Of a stretch of DNA of 64,000 nt, positions 1 to 12,203 are shown in pieces. Origin of the DNA: Platerodrilus igneus (taxonomy: Eukaryota > Arthropoda > Insecta > Coleoptera > Lycidae). Under the pieces are notes generated by a model. That model saw nothing but the letters and a program-made list of their open reading frames with translations, searched no databases and had not been told where the DNA came from. Numbering within the stretch: position 1 is the first letter of the stretch; every line of letters starts with the position of its first letter. The DNA lies in assembly GCA_036346225.1 (NCBI GenBank), contig JARFIW010000115.1:3137001-3201000 (forward strand). The letters are read 5' to 3'. The position numbers and the translations under genes were made by a program.

Positions 1-162
1 GCTCTGGGTTTTCTTTCTCCTTTGCAGAGCCTTTGTTCTTCCCAACGTTGTACGAATCCCGACCCTATATATCCAAGCCGTGGCTTAATTATTTGCCATC
101 AGTTTTCCCCAAAGGAGACTATTAGTTTGGTTTCGATTAGATTTCTAATTTGAACTGTGACA
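1..162 (+). repeat. 3' end of the 5' LTR
   Basis: Every base matches 6459-6620. It ends in GTGACA, directly before the spacer that leads to the primer binding site. Only the last tenth of this LTR is inside the window. Confidence 0.93.
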
Positions 163-172
163 AATATTTATT

Positions 173-185
173 TGGCGCCCAATCG
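173..185 (+). other. Primer binding site, tRNA-Lys type
   Basis: TGGCGCCCAATCG lies 10 bases after the LTR end. TGGCGCCCAA is the start of the sequence complementary to the 3' end of tRNA-Lys, the primer of Drosophila gypsy. The match falls off after about 11 bases. Confidence 0.7.
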
Positions 186-404
186 TTTTTTGAGCTGTTT
201 TTCTATTCGTTTAGGGATCGTTTAGGTATATAAGTGTTGTATTTGTGAGTATTTGAATTATAATCTTTTAATTCTTTTTCCACTTTTACAAAACAAAATT
301 AATAATAAAACACTAACTACTGCTGAATTTTTTATTAGCTGCTCAAATTAGTAGTCAACGTAAACTTTTGTATAATATTTATCTATATATTAATTTTTCT
401 AAAT

Positions 405-1728
405 ATGGCAACCTACAGAATTGATATAGAGCGTTTAAAGAAAGATGAGGTGAACTTTGAATTGTTAGTTAGAGTGTATTAGTAACTCCAACTGAAACCC
501 TAGAAAAAATGAGATCGTTATTCCGTCGCGCAATTAAATTAGAAACGTCAGGTTACTCTACTTTAAAATCTGTTTATAAGGTTAATATCGAAGACGAATT
601 AAAAATTATAAATCAAAAATTAAAAGAATTGTTGTCATCGAAAGAAAAACAAGATTTGTCTGTTCAAACATTACATGCTCGCACAGCACATTTAGTACGG
701 CGATCGATCTTGTACCGGTTACTAATTTATCGCCGGAATTATGTAAAATTCGCACGGATTTATTTACTGGCATCTTATCACTGTTAGTTGATCTTGAAGA
801 TAGTTCCTCGCAGCCAGAACCCGATTTAGGAGAGTCGTTTATTAACAATACATCATTTAATGATAATCAAGTGGAAAATCCTTCTGGAACTACCCAGAAT
901 ATTCAAAATAGTATCGTGTCGAGTCAATCTCAACCGTTACGGAAATGGAATCTAAAATTTTCAGGTGACAATAATGTACTTTCGGTTCACAATTTTTTAG
1001 AATGCGCTTCTGAATTAAGTATAGCCAGAAATGTCCCAGAAATTCATATGTTCGAGTCGGCAGTCGATTTATTTGAAGGAAAAGCATTATTATGGTACCG
1101 TAGCAATCGCTACGAAATTCAGAGATTGGAAAGAATTGTCCGAATTACTTGTCGTCATTTTGAACCGCCCGATTACCGCACCAGATTATTTAAAGATATT
1201 CTTGCAAGAACTCAAGCTCCTTCCGAATCAATTATCGATTATTTAACTTGCATGTCATCCATGTTTCGTGAGATACGGAAGTATGTCCGAAGAGGTACAA
1301 TTAAATATCATTAGTCAAAATTTGGCCCCTTTTATTCTACTCAATTACCAGTTGTTCGTTCACTACAAGAACTAGAAGACGAGTGTCTTAAACTAGAGGT
1401 AAAAAAATATAGAGCCGAAACTTATGTACCACCATCTCGTAAAAGACATCAGTGTGTCGAACCCGACTTTGCATTTGTGCAGTCAGCATCTGCTTGTGCA
1501 GCAGAGGTTGATACAAATTTCAAATTAAATTATCTCGATCAAAACCATTACACACCGGATCTAGTAATAATTCTCCTTGTTGGAATTGTCAGAAATTAGG
1601 TCACAATAATCGAAATTGCCCACTACCTAGACAAATATTTTGTTATAGTTGTGGCAAACACAATTTCACTACCAGAACTTGTCCTGACTGTTCAAAACAT
1701 TTAAACTTCAGTCGGAGAAACCAGTAGG
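405..1728 (+). pseudogene. gag of the gypsy element, broken
   Basis: Gag is the structural nucleocapsid polyprotein of the retrotransposon. The ATG at 405 opens a peptide typical of insect gypsy Gag amino ends, but the frame closes near 480. A helical segment continues in another frame at 509-787. The capsid-like Retrotrans_gag region is open at 871-1314 (motif FEGKALLWYRSNR) and is followed by a further frame change. Two zinc knuckles are readable between 1579 and about 1690: a canonical CX2CX4HX4C, then a variant with C-X2-C-X2-H spacing. A stop lies at about 1726-1728. At least three frame breaks are needed to read it through. I describe the breaks only; function in this copy is unlikely unless they are sequence errors. 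Confidence 0.85.
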
Positions 1729-1889
1729 TCGTCATGGATTCTCCGATTTTCGCCTTTGTTCGACCAATGATAATTCGGTAAACCAATCTGATAATAAAAA
1801 TATTCAAAATACTAAAAGCGAATCATATTTTTCACATAGAGCTATTCTTGAGTTCGTGTTGGCTCACGCGAAGGTGACCAACGACCGTA

Positions 1890-4887
1890 TTTAAGAGTAG
1901 AAATTTTAGGCGTGTCAGTATTAGCCCTTTTAGACAGTGGAGCGACACAATCCGTTGTAGGACTTCCTGGTTGGAAATTATTTCAAGAGTTACAATTATC
2001 TTTAATTCCGGAAAACATTACTTGCACCGTAGCCAATGGTGATGAATGTAAAAGTGTAGGTTACGATCGACGCCTATTAGTTTAAAGGGCAAAACTCATT
2101 TGTTAAATATTTTGGTTGTTCCTGAACTCCACCACAAATTAATCCTCGGGATAGATTTTTGGAAAATCATGGGCATCGTACCCAACTTAAAAGGCGATGT
2201 ATGGCATTTTACAAATTGCCCCGGATGTAAAAATTTCAACTATACAAGGTGAAAATACTTTAACATTAGAACAACATTCGCAATTAAATAAATTAGTATC
2301 GGAAAAACTTGCACTTATGAGTACTAATTTAGGCTGTTGTACAACTACAGAGCACGTTATTGAAGTCTTGCCAGGAACTAAACCGATAAAACAAAGGTAT
2401 TATCCGGTTTCTCCTAAGAAACAGGAAATTATTGACGCCGAATTAAAACGTATGTTAGACAACGGCATCGTAGAACCTTGCAAAAGCGCGTGGTCTTCAC
2501 CTGTATGTCTCGCTCAAAAGCGGGACAAATCCTTTCGATTCTGCGTAGATTATAGGCAATTGAATGCCGTAACAGTCAAAGACGCGTATCCGATTCCGTA
2601 TATGTCGGCGATCTTAGATCAACTACGAGATGCTAAATATCTTAGTACTATTGATATTAAATCTGCCTTTTGGCAAGTCCCTTAAATGAATCGTCACGCG
2701 ATTTTACCGCATTTACAGTCCCGGGCAGAGGTCTGTTTAGATTTTGCCGTATGCCCTTCGGACTGACCAACGCCCCTAGTACTTGGCAAAGGTTGATCGA
2801 CAACACGCTTGGTGCCGATTTACAACCTTCAGTCCTAGTTTACCTTGATGACGTCATCATAGTATCACAAGACTTTGATACGCATCTAAAACACTCGATA
2901 AAGTTTTTCATCGTTTACATGAAGCAGGGTTAGCGGTTAGTCTAGAAAAATGCAAATTTTGTCTTCCAGAATTACGCTACTTAGGGTATATAGTGGACCA
3001 ATATGGTGTACGACCAGATGCTGATAAAGTTCGAGCAATCCTTGATATCTTACCACCAAAAATATTGCAGAGCTTAGACGATTCTTAGGTACAGCATCTT
3101 GGTATCGTAGATTCGTTCCACACTTTTCGACAATTGTAGCCCCGCTCACCAATCTCACTAAGAAAAACGTAAAATGGGTTTAGTCTAACGAATGCGAAAA
3201 GGCTTTTAAAATTTTGAAAGAGCATTTAGTCACAGCACCTACTTTATGTTGTCCCGATTTTAAAAAGAAATTTATACTGCAGACAGACGCTTCAGCTTAT
3301 GGTATTCATTCAGACGACGGTGAACATGTTATCTGCTATCTTTCTCGCTCATTAACCACCCAAGAACGTAAATATTCTACGACAGAACGGGAATGTTTAT
3401 CAGTAATTTGGGCAGTAGAAAAACTTAGACAATATCTGGATGGTGTCCGATTTACGGTGATCACAGATCATCATTCTTTATTATGGCTGCATCGATTGCG
3501 CGATCCGCAAGGTCGTTTAGCCAGATGGGCATTGCGCTTACAACTGTATGATTTTGAACTAGTTCATCGCAAAGGTAAAGATAACGTCGTTCCAGACTTA
3601 TTATCGCGTAGTGTTCCAATATCAGCTGATGCTATTGAATCTAAAAATTCGATTCCGATTTTTCGACTACACAAGATAGCTGGTATATAAAACTCCGCAC
3701 AAAATCAAAATGGCCCTCAAAAGTTTGCTCAGTGGAGGGTAGAAAACGAAGTTATATTTAAATATACTCCACCGAAATACCAGAATTGTCGTCTGATGCT
3801 AATTGTTGGAAGTTTGTCGTACCTAAAGATCAACGTCATAGAATAATACATGACCACCATGACATTCCTGCAGCTGGTCATGTGGGAATTTATAAAACAT
3901 TTTGGAAAATTAAGTTACGTTATTATTGGCCCTAATGAAAACCGATGTAGTTCGTTACGTCAATCGTTGTTTGGTATGCCAAGAACACAAAATTGAACAA
4001 AACCGCCAGCTGGTTTAATGGGTAAACGCCCAGAAGTAACTAAGCCATGGCAATTAATTAGTTTAGATTTTATTGGCCCATTAGTTAGATCTACGCAAGG
4101 CTACACTCATATTCTAGTAGTAACTGATTACTTTTCTAAGCTCGTAGTTCTATTTCCTATTCGAACTGCAAACTCTAAAGCCTTGTGTAAAAATATAGAA
4201 GACGGTATATTTTTGGTGTATGGTGCACACAACACATTATCTGCGATAATGGAGTCCAGATGAAGTCTAAAGTATTTCAAGAATTGTGTAATAACTATGG
4301 TGTTAATATTATATATACAGCTCTATACTATCCACGAGCTAATCCAACCGAACGCATAAATAAAGTCATAAAACAATGCTTGCTTCGTATGTACGGGATA
4401 CACACAAACGCTGGGATATTTCCTTAGCTTCAGTTGCATGTGCAATTAGGACGGCAAGACATGAAGTTACCCAACATACGCCGTTTATATAAACTTTGGT
4501 CGCGATTATTTCGCTAATGGAAAACACTTTGATATTAATTTTAACGAAGAATCCCAAAATTCTACAGATACTAGAGAAGAAGGTTTTAGAAAACTGTTTG
4601 CTAAAGTGACTGAAAAATTAAAATCTGCTCAAGAGCGCAATCGACGCATTTTAACCTGAGACGTCGTGCTGTTACTTACGAACCCGGACAAATGGTTTGG
4701 AAGAAAACAAAGTTTTGAGTGATGCTACCAAATTTTTACAGCTAAACTTGCTCGGAAATTTACGGGTCCATACAAAGTTAGAAAAAGGTTGGTGTAACCA
4801 CGCGAACTGGAAGACAACGATGGCAAATCACTTGGAACTTGGCACGTACAGGATCTGAAACCAGCTAATGTGGACGATTTGGATTAA
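1890..4887 (+). pseudogene. pol of the gypsy element (protease, RT, RNase H, integrase), broken
   Basis: Protease has LLDSGAT (about 1930) and a LILGIDFW-like stretch (about 2140). Reverse transcriptase runs from about 2197; it has DYRQLN, IDIKSAFWQVP, FGLTNAP and the YLDD catalytic box near 2840. RNase H at 3214-3690 has the TDAS aspartate, RECL and the ITDHHSL block, but the usual short stretch after the first aspartate appears deleted. Integrase has an HHCC zinc-binding region (about 3840-3990), the first catalytic Asp (4066-4068), the CDNG Asp (about 4243), a Glu in NPTERIN (about 4345) and a GPY/F motif (about 4759-4779). Breaks include a one-base slip near 2682-2684, another in a T run near 2900, one near 3055, a TAG in place of a Trp codon near 3183, and several in integrase. 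Confidence 0.92.
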
Positions 4888-4976
4888 TTTTGGTATAAAT
4901 CTTGTCTTTTCATGAAATAGGCTTCCTTATTTACTTTTCGTCGGTAAAATTTTAGTTTAGTAATTTTCCGCCTGTC

Positions 4977-4990
4977 GAAGGAGAGGGGAG
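4977..4990 (+). other. Polypurine tract of the gypsy element
   Basis: A run of A and G (GAAGGAGAGGGGAG) lies immediately before the 3' LTR, where plus-strand DNA synthesis is primed. It follows the end of the integrase reading frame by about 90 bases. Confidence 0.75.
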
Positions 4991-4991
4991 T

Positions 4992-6620
4992 TGCAACGTC
5001 GTTTTCTTTGGTTGCAAATTAATCCTATTAAACATGTAGTTCTAATCATCCTGCAACTTTAATAATGTTAGAACCGAACAAATTAATTTATCAAACATAT
5101 TTTAGCTAATAATAAAGCAGCAGTATAATTTAGATAATAAATAATAATAGGTATCTCTTGTTATGTATTTTCGTCTTAGTTAAAGTTTATTGATAAGCGT
5201 TAATATTGAACTGGAGAACACGTTTGTTATTCTTGATAATTCTTAACCGCTTATTTCATATATACAATTTCCTTTCCTTTTGGTATCAACTATTGGCAAG
5301 GTAAAGTCGTTGTTGCTTTTGTTACGCTGTATGGATTTAGCACGTCGACTCTTATCTTAAATTACTATTGGGATAGTGTGGTATGTTGGTGAGATTTGTT
5401 GATTCCCATTAGTAAAGATTTCCTGTGGGATTTATAACCTTGCCAATACTACAGGTAAGTCATGTTTGTTTGCACTTTGCCCGTCCATAATTTCTATATT
5501 ATTTTAGTGCTCAATTTTGATTGTCTACTTGTTGTGATTAGTAGATTAATTTCTCTGTATATCAACCCGTAGGAATCGTATTTCGCTACCTGCGGTCGTT
5601 TTATGGTCTAGTTTTTCAACTCAATTAATATGTAATTTATTACAGGGTTTTTGTTTTCTTGTCTTCTTGTTTATGTTTACGATTGGCAATGTTGTTACTG
5701 GTGTGCTAAGCTGAATCGTTTACTCTACCATTTCAAAAACGTTTTCTAAGTTTATCTAGTCTGGAATCCGATTCAAAATATATGTGAATATTAAGAGTTT
5801 TATCTATGTATTTTTTTTGGGTTTATAAATAATTGTAATTAATTAAGTAGACATTGGTTATATTTTAGAGTACATTAATACTGCTTAAAATTGTTATCGC
5901 CGTATCTAACTTAAAGAATATTATTAGTATTATTAACCACCCATTTATAACAGGTTTGTTAACGTCCGCCGATCGCGTCATTGAGTTTCGATTTATTATC
6001 ACTCGATAAAAATTGCTTATGCGCCGAGGTGGATCCACGTCGCGTGTTATGTACCAAATTATTCCTTTCATTGAATTGTTTTGCGTATCTCGCCTTGGTG
6101 AGTTTAAAATTAATTATTTGACGCCTTGCGTGCGTATCCTTATTAAATTTTAATCCATAATTATTTGTACGAGGTCTTGGTGTGTTTGTCTTTAATCTTG
6201 GTTTTTTTTGTGTTATTCATTATGTAGTTTCACACCAAGCTCTCGCTACAAACCTAAACATTTATACTCATTCTTATTGTATTGCTCGTTTTTTATTATT
6301 CAGTCTGAACTACAATAAATACCATGTTATAATACTTGTTCTATTAGAAGTGACAGCTCTTGCATTTTGCGCTGGGAAAACTATAGGAGTCCGTTAGGTC
6401 CCCGGACTTATCAGTGTCTTTATTTTATTGTTCTCCTGGACCTTGGCGCCCTTTTTGTGCTCTGGGTTTTCTTTCTCCTTTGCAGAGCCTTTGTTCTTCC
6501 CAACGTTGTACGAATCCCGACCCTATATATCCAAGCCGTGGCTTAATTATTTGCCATCAGTTTTCCCCAAAGGAGACTATTAGTTTGGTTTCGATTAGAT
6601 TTCTAATTTGAACTGTGACA
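4992..6620 (+). repeat. 3' LTR of the gypsy element, about 1.63 kb
   Basis: It starts TGCAACG right after the polypurine tract and ends GTGACA, giving the TG...CA ends of an LTR. The right end is fixed by identity to the 5' LTR. The left end is inferred from the polypurine tract and the TG, and could be a base or two off. Short open frames inside it (for example 6182-6397 and 6414-6611) show no recognisable protein. At 1.63 kb it is long for a gypsy LTR. Confidence 0.82.
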
Positions 6621-6871
6621 GCTTTTTACATAATATGAAACAATATAATGAAATAAACTAACATAAACCCATGACTAGAATATTTTATTTATAACAATAT
6701 CAAAATGGAAAATAATTCAGAACAAATAGTAAGGGCACATTTACAATATCAATCGACAAATAAAGTAGAACACTGCGTTATTAATATTTTAAACTGTCGT
6801 AGAAAGTCTGCTTATCTTTGTGCATGAACTTCTTCAGAATTTGAAGCTGCTCAAATTTTGATTTTCGATTC
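6621..6871. other. Right flank of the gypsy insertion and 3' end of the next gene
   Basis: No coding frame. On the minus strand a candidate polyadenylation signal AATAAA (6684-6689 read in reverse) lies about 190 bases past the stop of the minus-strand gene that ends at 6872. Confidence 0.4.
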
Positions 6872-9214
6872 TTAAAGGCTCATTATAAAGATTTCATGTT
6901 GTTCATTGTTGCCCTTAGGTCTGCGGTGAGGTAGTGGGTGCCATTCATCATCAGAGTGCCTTAGTTTATAAAACACTTCCCCATTGGAATACCTTAATCC
7001 CCTAATGTCAACGACGGTAGGATCTCCAGTCTTCTTGCCTGGTCTAATGGATGCATAATTGTTTGGCAATGCCTCGTAATTTTTGAAAAACGTGAAATCA
7101 AGTTGATTAATGAGGTACGGTTGTTTCCTTCTAGCTTGCCTCATCCTGCTCACATAATCCGCAGGTGTGAAGGGGAGGTTGGAAAAGTTTCTCGGGTGTA
7201 GAATGCACACTGTCAACTTCCATCATAGTATGGCCTTTTTCTAATATAATTTGCTCAATTTCAATGTTATGTGATTTTGACAAATTAGTCAGGGCACTTG
7301 CCTGGACTCGGTTTTTGTTCTGGTATGCACATCCATCTGAAATGATGATAATTTTGGTATAATTCAGGTGACCTTCAATAAAGTTAACGATGCATGATGT
7401 AAATTCGTTAGACGAAACAGCACCATCCGCCTCGTGCCAAACATAAAGATGAACATCTTTATTATTGGAAACATATATACTGTGGATCTGCAATTTTTGC
7501 TTATAGTATTGACTACTGACCATCAATTTCGGACAGACTAACACACTTTGGACGTCCATTGTAATGACCAATGTTGAGGCATCATTTGTTAACATTGAAA
7601 TCGCATTTTCTTTAGCTTTCCGTGCTTCATCTTTTTTTAATATATGCAAATTATACTCCTCTTGACTCAAATTTCCTTGCTTATAAGCGACACAGGTGTC
7701 ACACTGGTCCTTACGTGGCTTGTGAATGGAAACTTTGTTTACTTCTAACACTTCGCAAAATTTTTTTCTTTCGACTGATAAGTTTTCCGTTTCCACACAC
7801 CATTCCTTATAAACTTGATGCATGTGCGAAAGCGATCTAAACGAGGACTCTACGTAAACTCGTGTGGTGGACGGGCGACAGTAGTGACTTGGAACTTTTG
7901 GGAGTAACTTCAACCACGTTTCAACAGATTTGGATTTTTTGTATTTCTGGACAGTTTTAAGTTGAATTTGACCGTTTTTAGAATGAACTGTACTAGATTG
8001 TGCTATGGTTTCGATTTTCTCGTCATTTCCATCGCCATCATGCTCACGAGATCTCTCGTCTTCTGAAGTATCGCCATCTTTATGAAAGCATGTAATCCAT
8101 CTATTAAAAGAATCCTTTCTGAGATCCAAAGTAGATAAAAAAAAATTACGACATACTCGGCTTTTAATGCCATCCCCGCTAGGAAGATAGCAGTAGTAAC
8201 TGTGCGTTTTGAGTGGTTTTCGTTTTTTTGAATTCCTTCTTCTTTTGGGTCGTCTGTAGTCAACAAGGCCTACCAGATAGGCCTTTTTCGCATCCCAACT
8301 TTGCAAATTCCAAAATCTATCAAAAAGTTCTTTCCTGTTGTTTTCTAAAAACTTTCCACACAGAAAAGTGCGTGCTGAAGAAGGTATGCTTTTGGCATTC
8401 TTGCATGGTTTTGGTTTTAACACTCTCTGATTCCTTTCAAGAACAACATAATCTTCTTAATCTTCTTTGGGTATTAAACCACTCATAGTTTTTAAAATTA
8501 TCTTTTGAAAACGATCCTAGGTTATGGATCGAAACGTTAATAAAGATAATTTTAAAAACTATGAGTGGTTTAATACCCAAAGAAGATTAAGAAGAATACT
8601 AAACAAACCACAACAAACATACAGGGAGTATTAACAACATAATCATTGTTGTCGGTACGTCTTATACCTTGGTACTGCTGCCCCATTAATCTAAGTTTCT
8701 TGTTTGTTTCCCTTGAGATTTTCTTGGTAATATGTGGCTCATCATCTTTCTGTGCAGTGTTGGATTCACTTAACTGATGTTCATTTGAAGCACTGTCATC
8801 TGTGGCAAAACTCGTTTCGATATTGCTGTTCCAGTCTGGATCACTATCATGTGATTTGTGTTCAGTCTCCATGTCATTTAACTCTGCCACCTCTTCTAAA
8901 TCCATTTCCTCTATTACTTGCAAATCAATCACTCCTGTACTTTGAGCTGGCCAAAATATTGTTTCGATGGGACCGTCATCCTCTAAAGGCAGTAGAAGGG
9001 TATATGAGGTATCTACTTCCCTTAGCAAATTAGGTGATGTAATGACAGTTAATTCTTCCACAACATTTTGCGACTCATCGTTATTACAAGTAATAATTTT
9101 AGATGAATTTCTTCCTTTAACAGCATCCCCTGGTGAGGGGTCATTGTCATTGTTTTCACTACTTTGACCTAAAGCCAGCGCTATAATTTTTCCGGTCCTG
9201 CTCGAGCTAATCAT
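6872..9214 (-). CDS. Transposase-derived protein, two exons, frameshifted near its 3' end
   Basis: Exon 1 (about 9214 to 8623) encodes an acidic, low-complexity amino half. I chose the ATG at 9214 because a pyrimidine tract ending TTTTTTGCAG lies just upstream, suggesting a 5' UTR intron. Exon 2 (about 8425 to 6872) carries FWNLQSW, RVCRNFFLSTL, the Cys pair DQCDTC, a first acidic block ITMDVQSVL, a second ISDGCAYQNKN, and GHTMMEVDSVHS, followed by SIRPGKKTGDP and VDIRGLRYS. This pattern matches a transposase-derived family that I know as unnamed multi-copy proteins in arthropod and cnidarian genomes. The spaced acidic residues look like an RNase H-fold DDE/D core. I cannot assign a superfamily. 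A frame change near 7190-7200, just after VDSVHST, separates the last ~105 residues. The exact splice phase could not be reconciled by eye. Confidence 0.6.
8452..8595. repeat. Perfect 54-bp palindrome with a 36-base loop
   Basis: Bases 8452-8505 are the exact reverse complement of 8542-8595. The loop (8506-8541) holds two copies of GATC-containing words. It lies in the presumed intron of the minus-strand transposase-like gene, close to exon 2. It could be a small foldback element or the footprint of an inverted duplication. Confidence 0.9.
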
Positions 9215-10551
9215 GGTAAAATACAACTGCAAAAAAGACCCAGTATTAATGTTTTGCATAAAAGTTTGATATTGCAAAAATATACCTAAACAACTAGTGA
9301 TAACAAATAGTGGGAAATATTAAAATCTGTTCGTGAATATTTGAAAATATAAACAAAAATTGAATAACAAATTTAAGCATATTATAGGAACGTCTAACAA
9401 ATTAAACTAAAATAATACCATGTGTAAAAGATGCAACGTTTCAGTTTCAAGCGTTTCATTTTGTGCGATTATTATTATGTCTGCTGTTTATCAGTTACCA
9501 CACACAAACACAAGTATTATGCTTTCTATTTCACGACATCCACATTGACTAAATGCTGACGGTTAAAAACATCAAGTTTAGAATTGATTATACGAATGCA
9601 TACAGTTTTTATAATAACATACAATTCAACAGAGGAGAGCACTCTAATAAATTGAAACACAATACATAAACTAAAGTCTTAACCGTTTTAATTTTAACAC
9701 GTTAAGTTTCCCGCTGCGATGTAGCAATATTATGAAACCTTGTTTATCCTTGTTAATTAAATATTTACCTTTTACCCCCAAACATAATGTTTTTTAAGTG
9801 TTACGAGTTATGCTATAAAATGCAAAATAATTTCCCATACTTACAACACTATGAACAACCACCAACATTTTTATATTAATTGATATAGAGGTTAGGTTGT
9901 ATCTTTTAACTATAAAATCAAAGAGTAAATCATTAGAATAATTTAATTTTACTTTTAAAAATATATGTATTATAAAAATATCTATACTTACCTTTAGATA
10001 ATAGTCGTAACTTTTAATATTAAAATCATTGATTGTATCGTGATTATTTACTAATTAGGTACTGAATTGTAAAGGAAGAACCACTGTACAAGGCGCTATG
10101 TAACGCGGTTGTTATTTATTTGAATAATATTGGAATATTAGGTGTGTTGAAGAAAGCGCTATGTACACAAATCAGCTGTAATCACACAAAGCGGTTTTTG
10201 CAGGCGTAAAAATGCAAGACTTCATAAAGTGCTATAGGTTTAAAACCAATTTGTTGCTTTACATTATTTTAAATATGCATAGCTGACTTTACAGAACGAT
10301 TTCTTGATTTTTTTGGGCCATATAAGTCCAATAACTCATTTTGACCCAATCGTGCGCATAGCGCTTTTTGGAAGCGCAATGACGATATATTACCTGTTAT
10401 ATGAATTACCTATTTATATACTTTTTCATGTAGATCGATGATTAAGGTGTAAATTATCACAAAAACGTACGATTTAATACAAATGATACAAATGAATTTT
10501 ATGAGCGATTTTATCCCAAGAACCAAAAAACAAAATCTTTTCTATATATAA
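9215..10551. other. AT-rich non-coding stretch
   Basis: No supported gene. The word GCGCTATGT or its reverse occurs at about 10094, 10158 and 10364, perhaps subterminal repeats of a DNA transposon that could belong to the neighbouring transposase-like gene. No matching inverted end was found on the other side. The stretch ends in a short TATATA run before the next repeat module. Confidence 0.35.
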
Positions 10552-12203
10552 TGTAGTGTCAGGTGAGAGCTACGAGGGTTCTAAGGGTAGTTTTGGGTTA
10601 AAGGGGGTGTATGCCAAATAGAATGATACATATATCAGATCCCGTAATTCAAAAATTATGTTTTGCCGTACTTTACATATGCTAAAGTATTTACCATGTT
10701 AATTTGAAATATATGTGCCAAAAGGTAAATTATAATTACTTAATGACGTTGATAAAATACACAGTGCTCAAGGTTTTATACTGAGTTACAATTTAATAGG
10801 CCATTGAAAGTACATTTGCCATCCTAAAACCGGATGCGTCTACGGATGTCTACTATCAACCACGCATCCAGGTCATGTGTGAATTATTTTGGCTTTTTAT
10901 TTAAATAGAATCAACTTTTGGACGAATATGTAATTTCAAAATTATAAGTAATAGCAGTGTCAAATGTGATTGGAGAATTGTGAATTATTTAGGACCAATG
11001 ATAGAATTATGTACAAACTAGAAAAGTGTAAAAGGACAACAGTGAAGGTATTTGTGACACAAAATAAGGGATAAAATGTTATTGGATGTTTTTATTTATG
11101 TAATATGTGATTAAGTAGGCATGATTTGTTGTAGTAATCGCCTTGGAAAGTAAACAACGAAGATCTTTTTCGATTTAATTTTGTGTAAAGACGTATTTTT
11201 GTAAACCTGCGCTAAAATTGTTTAAATATTTTGAAAAAGAAATAAATGTGTTTGAATTTGAAGAGTTTAATTTATTAAAGTGGAGTAACGAGAAGCATCA
11301 GTGGTTAGTTAAAGAATAGCGACGGCGAATTAAAGTGAAGATTGGTATTGGCAGAAGGCATCGGTGAGGAATTTGTAAGCGTGAATAAGATTTGGATTGA
11401 TTTGGTTACGGATTTATGGTTAATGGGGCATTGATTGGATTGAATTGGATATAGAGTTATGTATAGCGGGTCATAGAGTGGTTTTGAAGATAAGAAAGGA
11501 GAATAGGTTTGGATTGAGCGGAACGTGGAATAGATTTGGATTGAGCGAGAATAGATTTGGATTGAGCGATTTGAGAGCAGCAATTGGAAGAATTAAAGGC
11601 CGAAGAAAATGTCATGGAAGAATTAGCTCAGGGAAGTAATTAAAACGGTCATTCTAAATTCTAAAATTCGGGTTATTTATTTCAGATTGAGGATCAACAA
11701 AATTTTACTAATATACCTGGAGGCGATCAAGTTTACAACGATAGTGAATCCATGTAAAGCATGGCGACAAAGATCTTGAGCCAGTAGTAAAAAGGCCAGC
11801 GACAGTATAATCCAGGTGAGTACTGTGAATATCTTATAACGTCAAAGTCAGAAATTGTGTAGTAATTAATTTGGCACAAGGCTCGTTGATCATTAAATTT
11901 TGGCATATACAGTAGTAAATTTATATAAAAGTAGTAAAACAAAAGATAGTGCAGTTTGGTTGGGCATTGCAATCTACTTACCACGAACCCACGGTAAGTG
12001 GTGAACACCCTGAGAAAAGAGTTCATATAGTCGAGGCATAGTAATAAAACATTTTGATTAGATAACCAACCAAGCGTTGCAAAATGCAGGCGTGCAATAG
12101 GTGTTTGCACATTATACAACAAAAAGCATTGAAATTTATAAGAAGGTGGTGACAGTTAAAATAAAATAAAGTATATTATATAAGGTGGTATACAAAAATA
12201 TAT
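10552..12203 (+). repeat. LTR-like repeat family 1, copy 1 (left arm of a giant palindrome)
   Basis: Starts TGTAGTGTCAGGTG after a TA run and continues about 1.65 kb to the palindrome centre near 12203. It is nearly identical, reversed, to 12204-13892 and clearly related to 14436-16090. The TG start, length and an AATAAA near the far end fit a solo LTR, but I find no primer binding site, polypurine tract or coding region. A splice-acceptor-like TTATTTCAG (ends 11685) and a donor-like GTGAGT (from 11816) are kept in all copies. Short open frames here are AT-rich chance frames. Confidence 0.75.

Larger units (their letters stand above)
1..6620 (+). mobile_element. Ty3/gypsy LTR retrotransposon, 5' end cut by the window
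   Basis: The order LTR end, primer binding site, gag with zinc knuckles, protease, reverse transcriptase, RNase H, integrase, polypurine tract and LTR is that of the Ty3/gypsy (Metaviridae) group. No env-like frame follows integrase. The 162 visible bases of the 5' LTR are identical to the last 162 of the 3' LTR. Gag and pol are broken by several frameshifts and at least one nonsense codon, so this copy is not autonomous as written. The long LTR (about 1.6 kb) and the unusual second zinc knuckle recall the Osvaldo/Ulysses/Woot branch, but that placement is a guess. The target-site duplication cannot be seen because the left flank lies outside the window. Confidence 0.93.

Noticed and set aside
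4888..4976. An env gene in the gypsy element
   Set aside because: Only about 90 bases separate the end of integrase from the polypurine tract.
6182..6611. Two 65-71 codon frames in the gypsy 3' LTR
   Set aside because: They fall within the regulatory LTR, have no recognisable product and no coding context.
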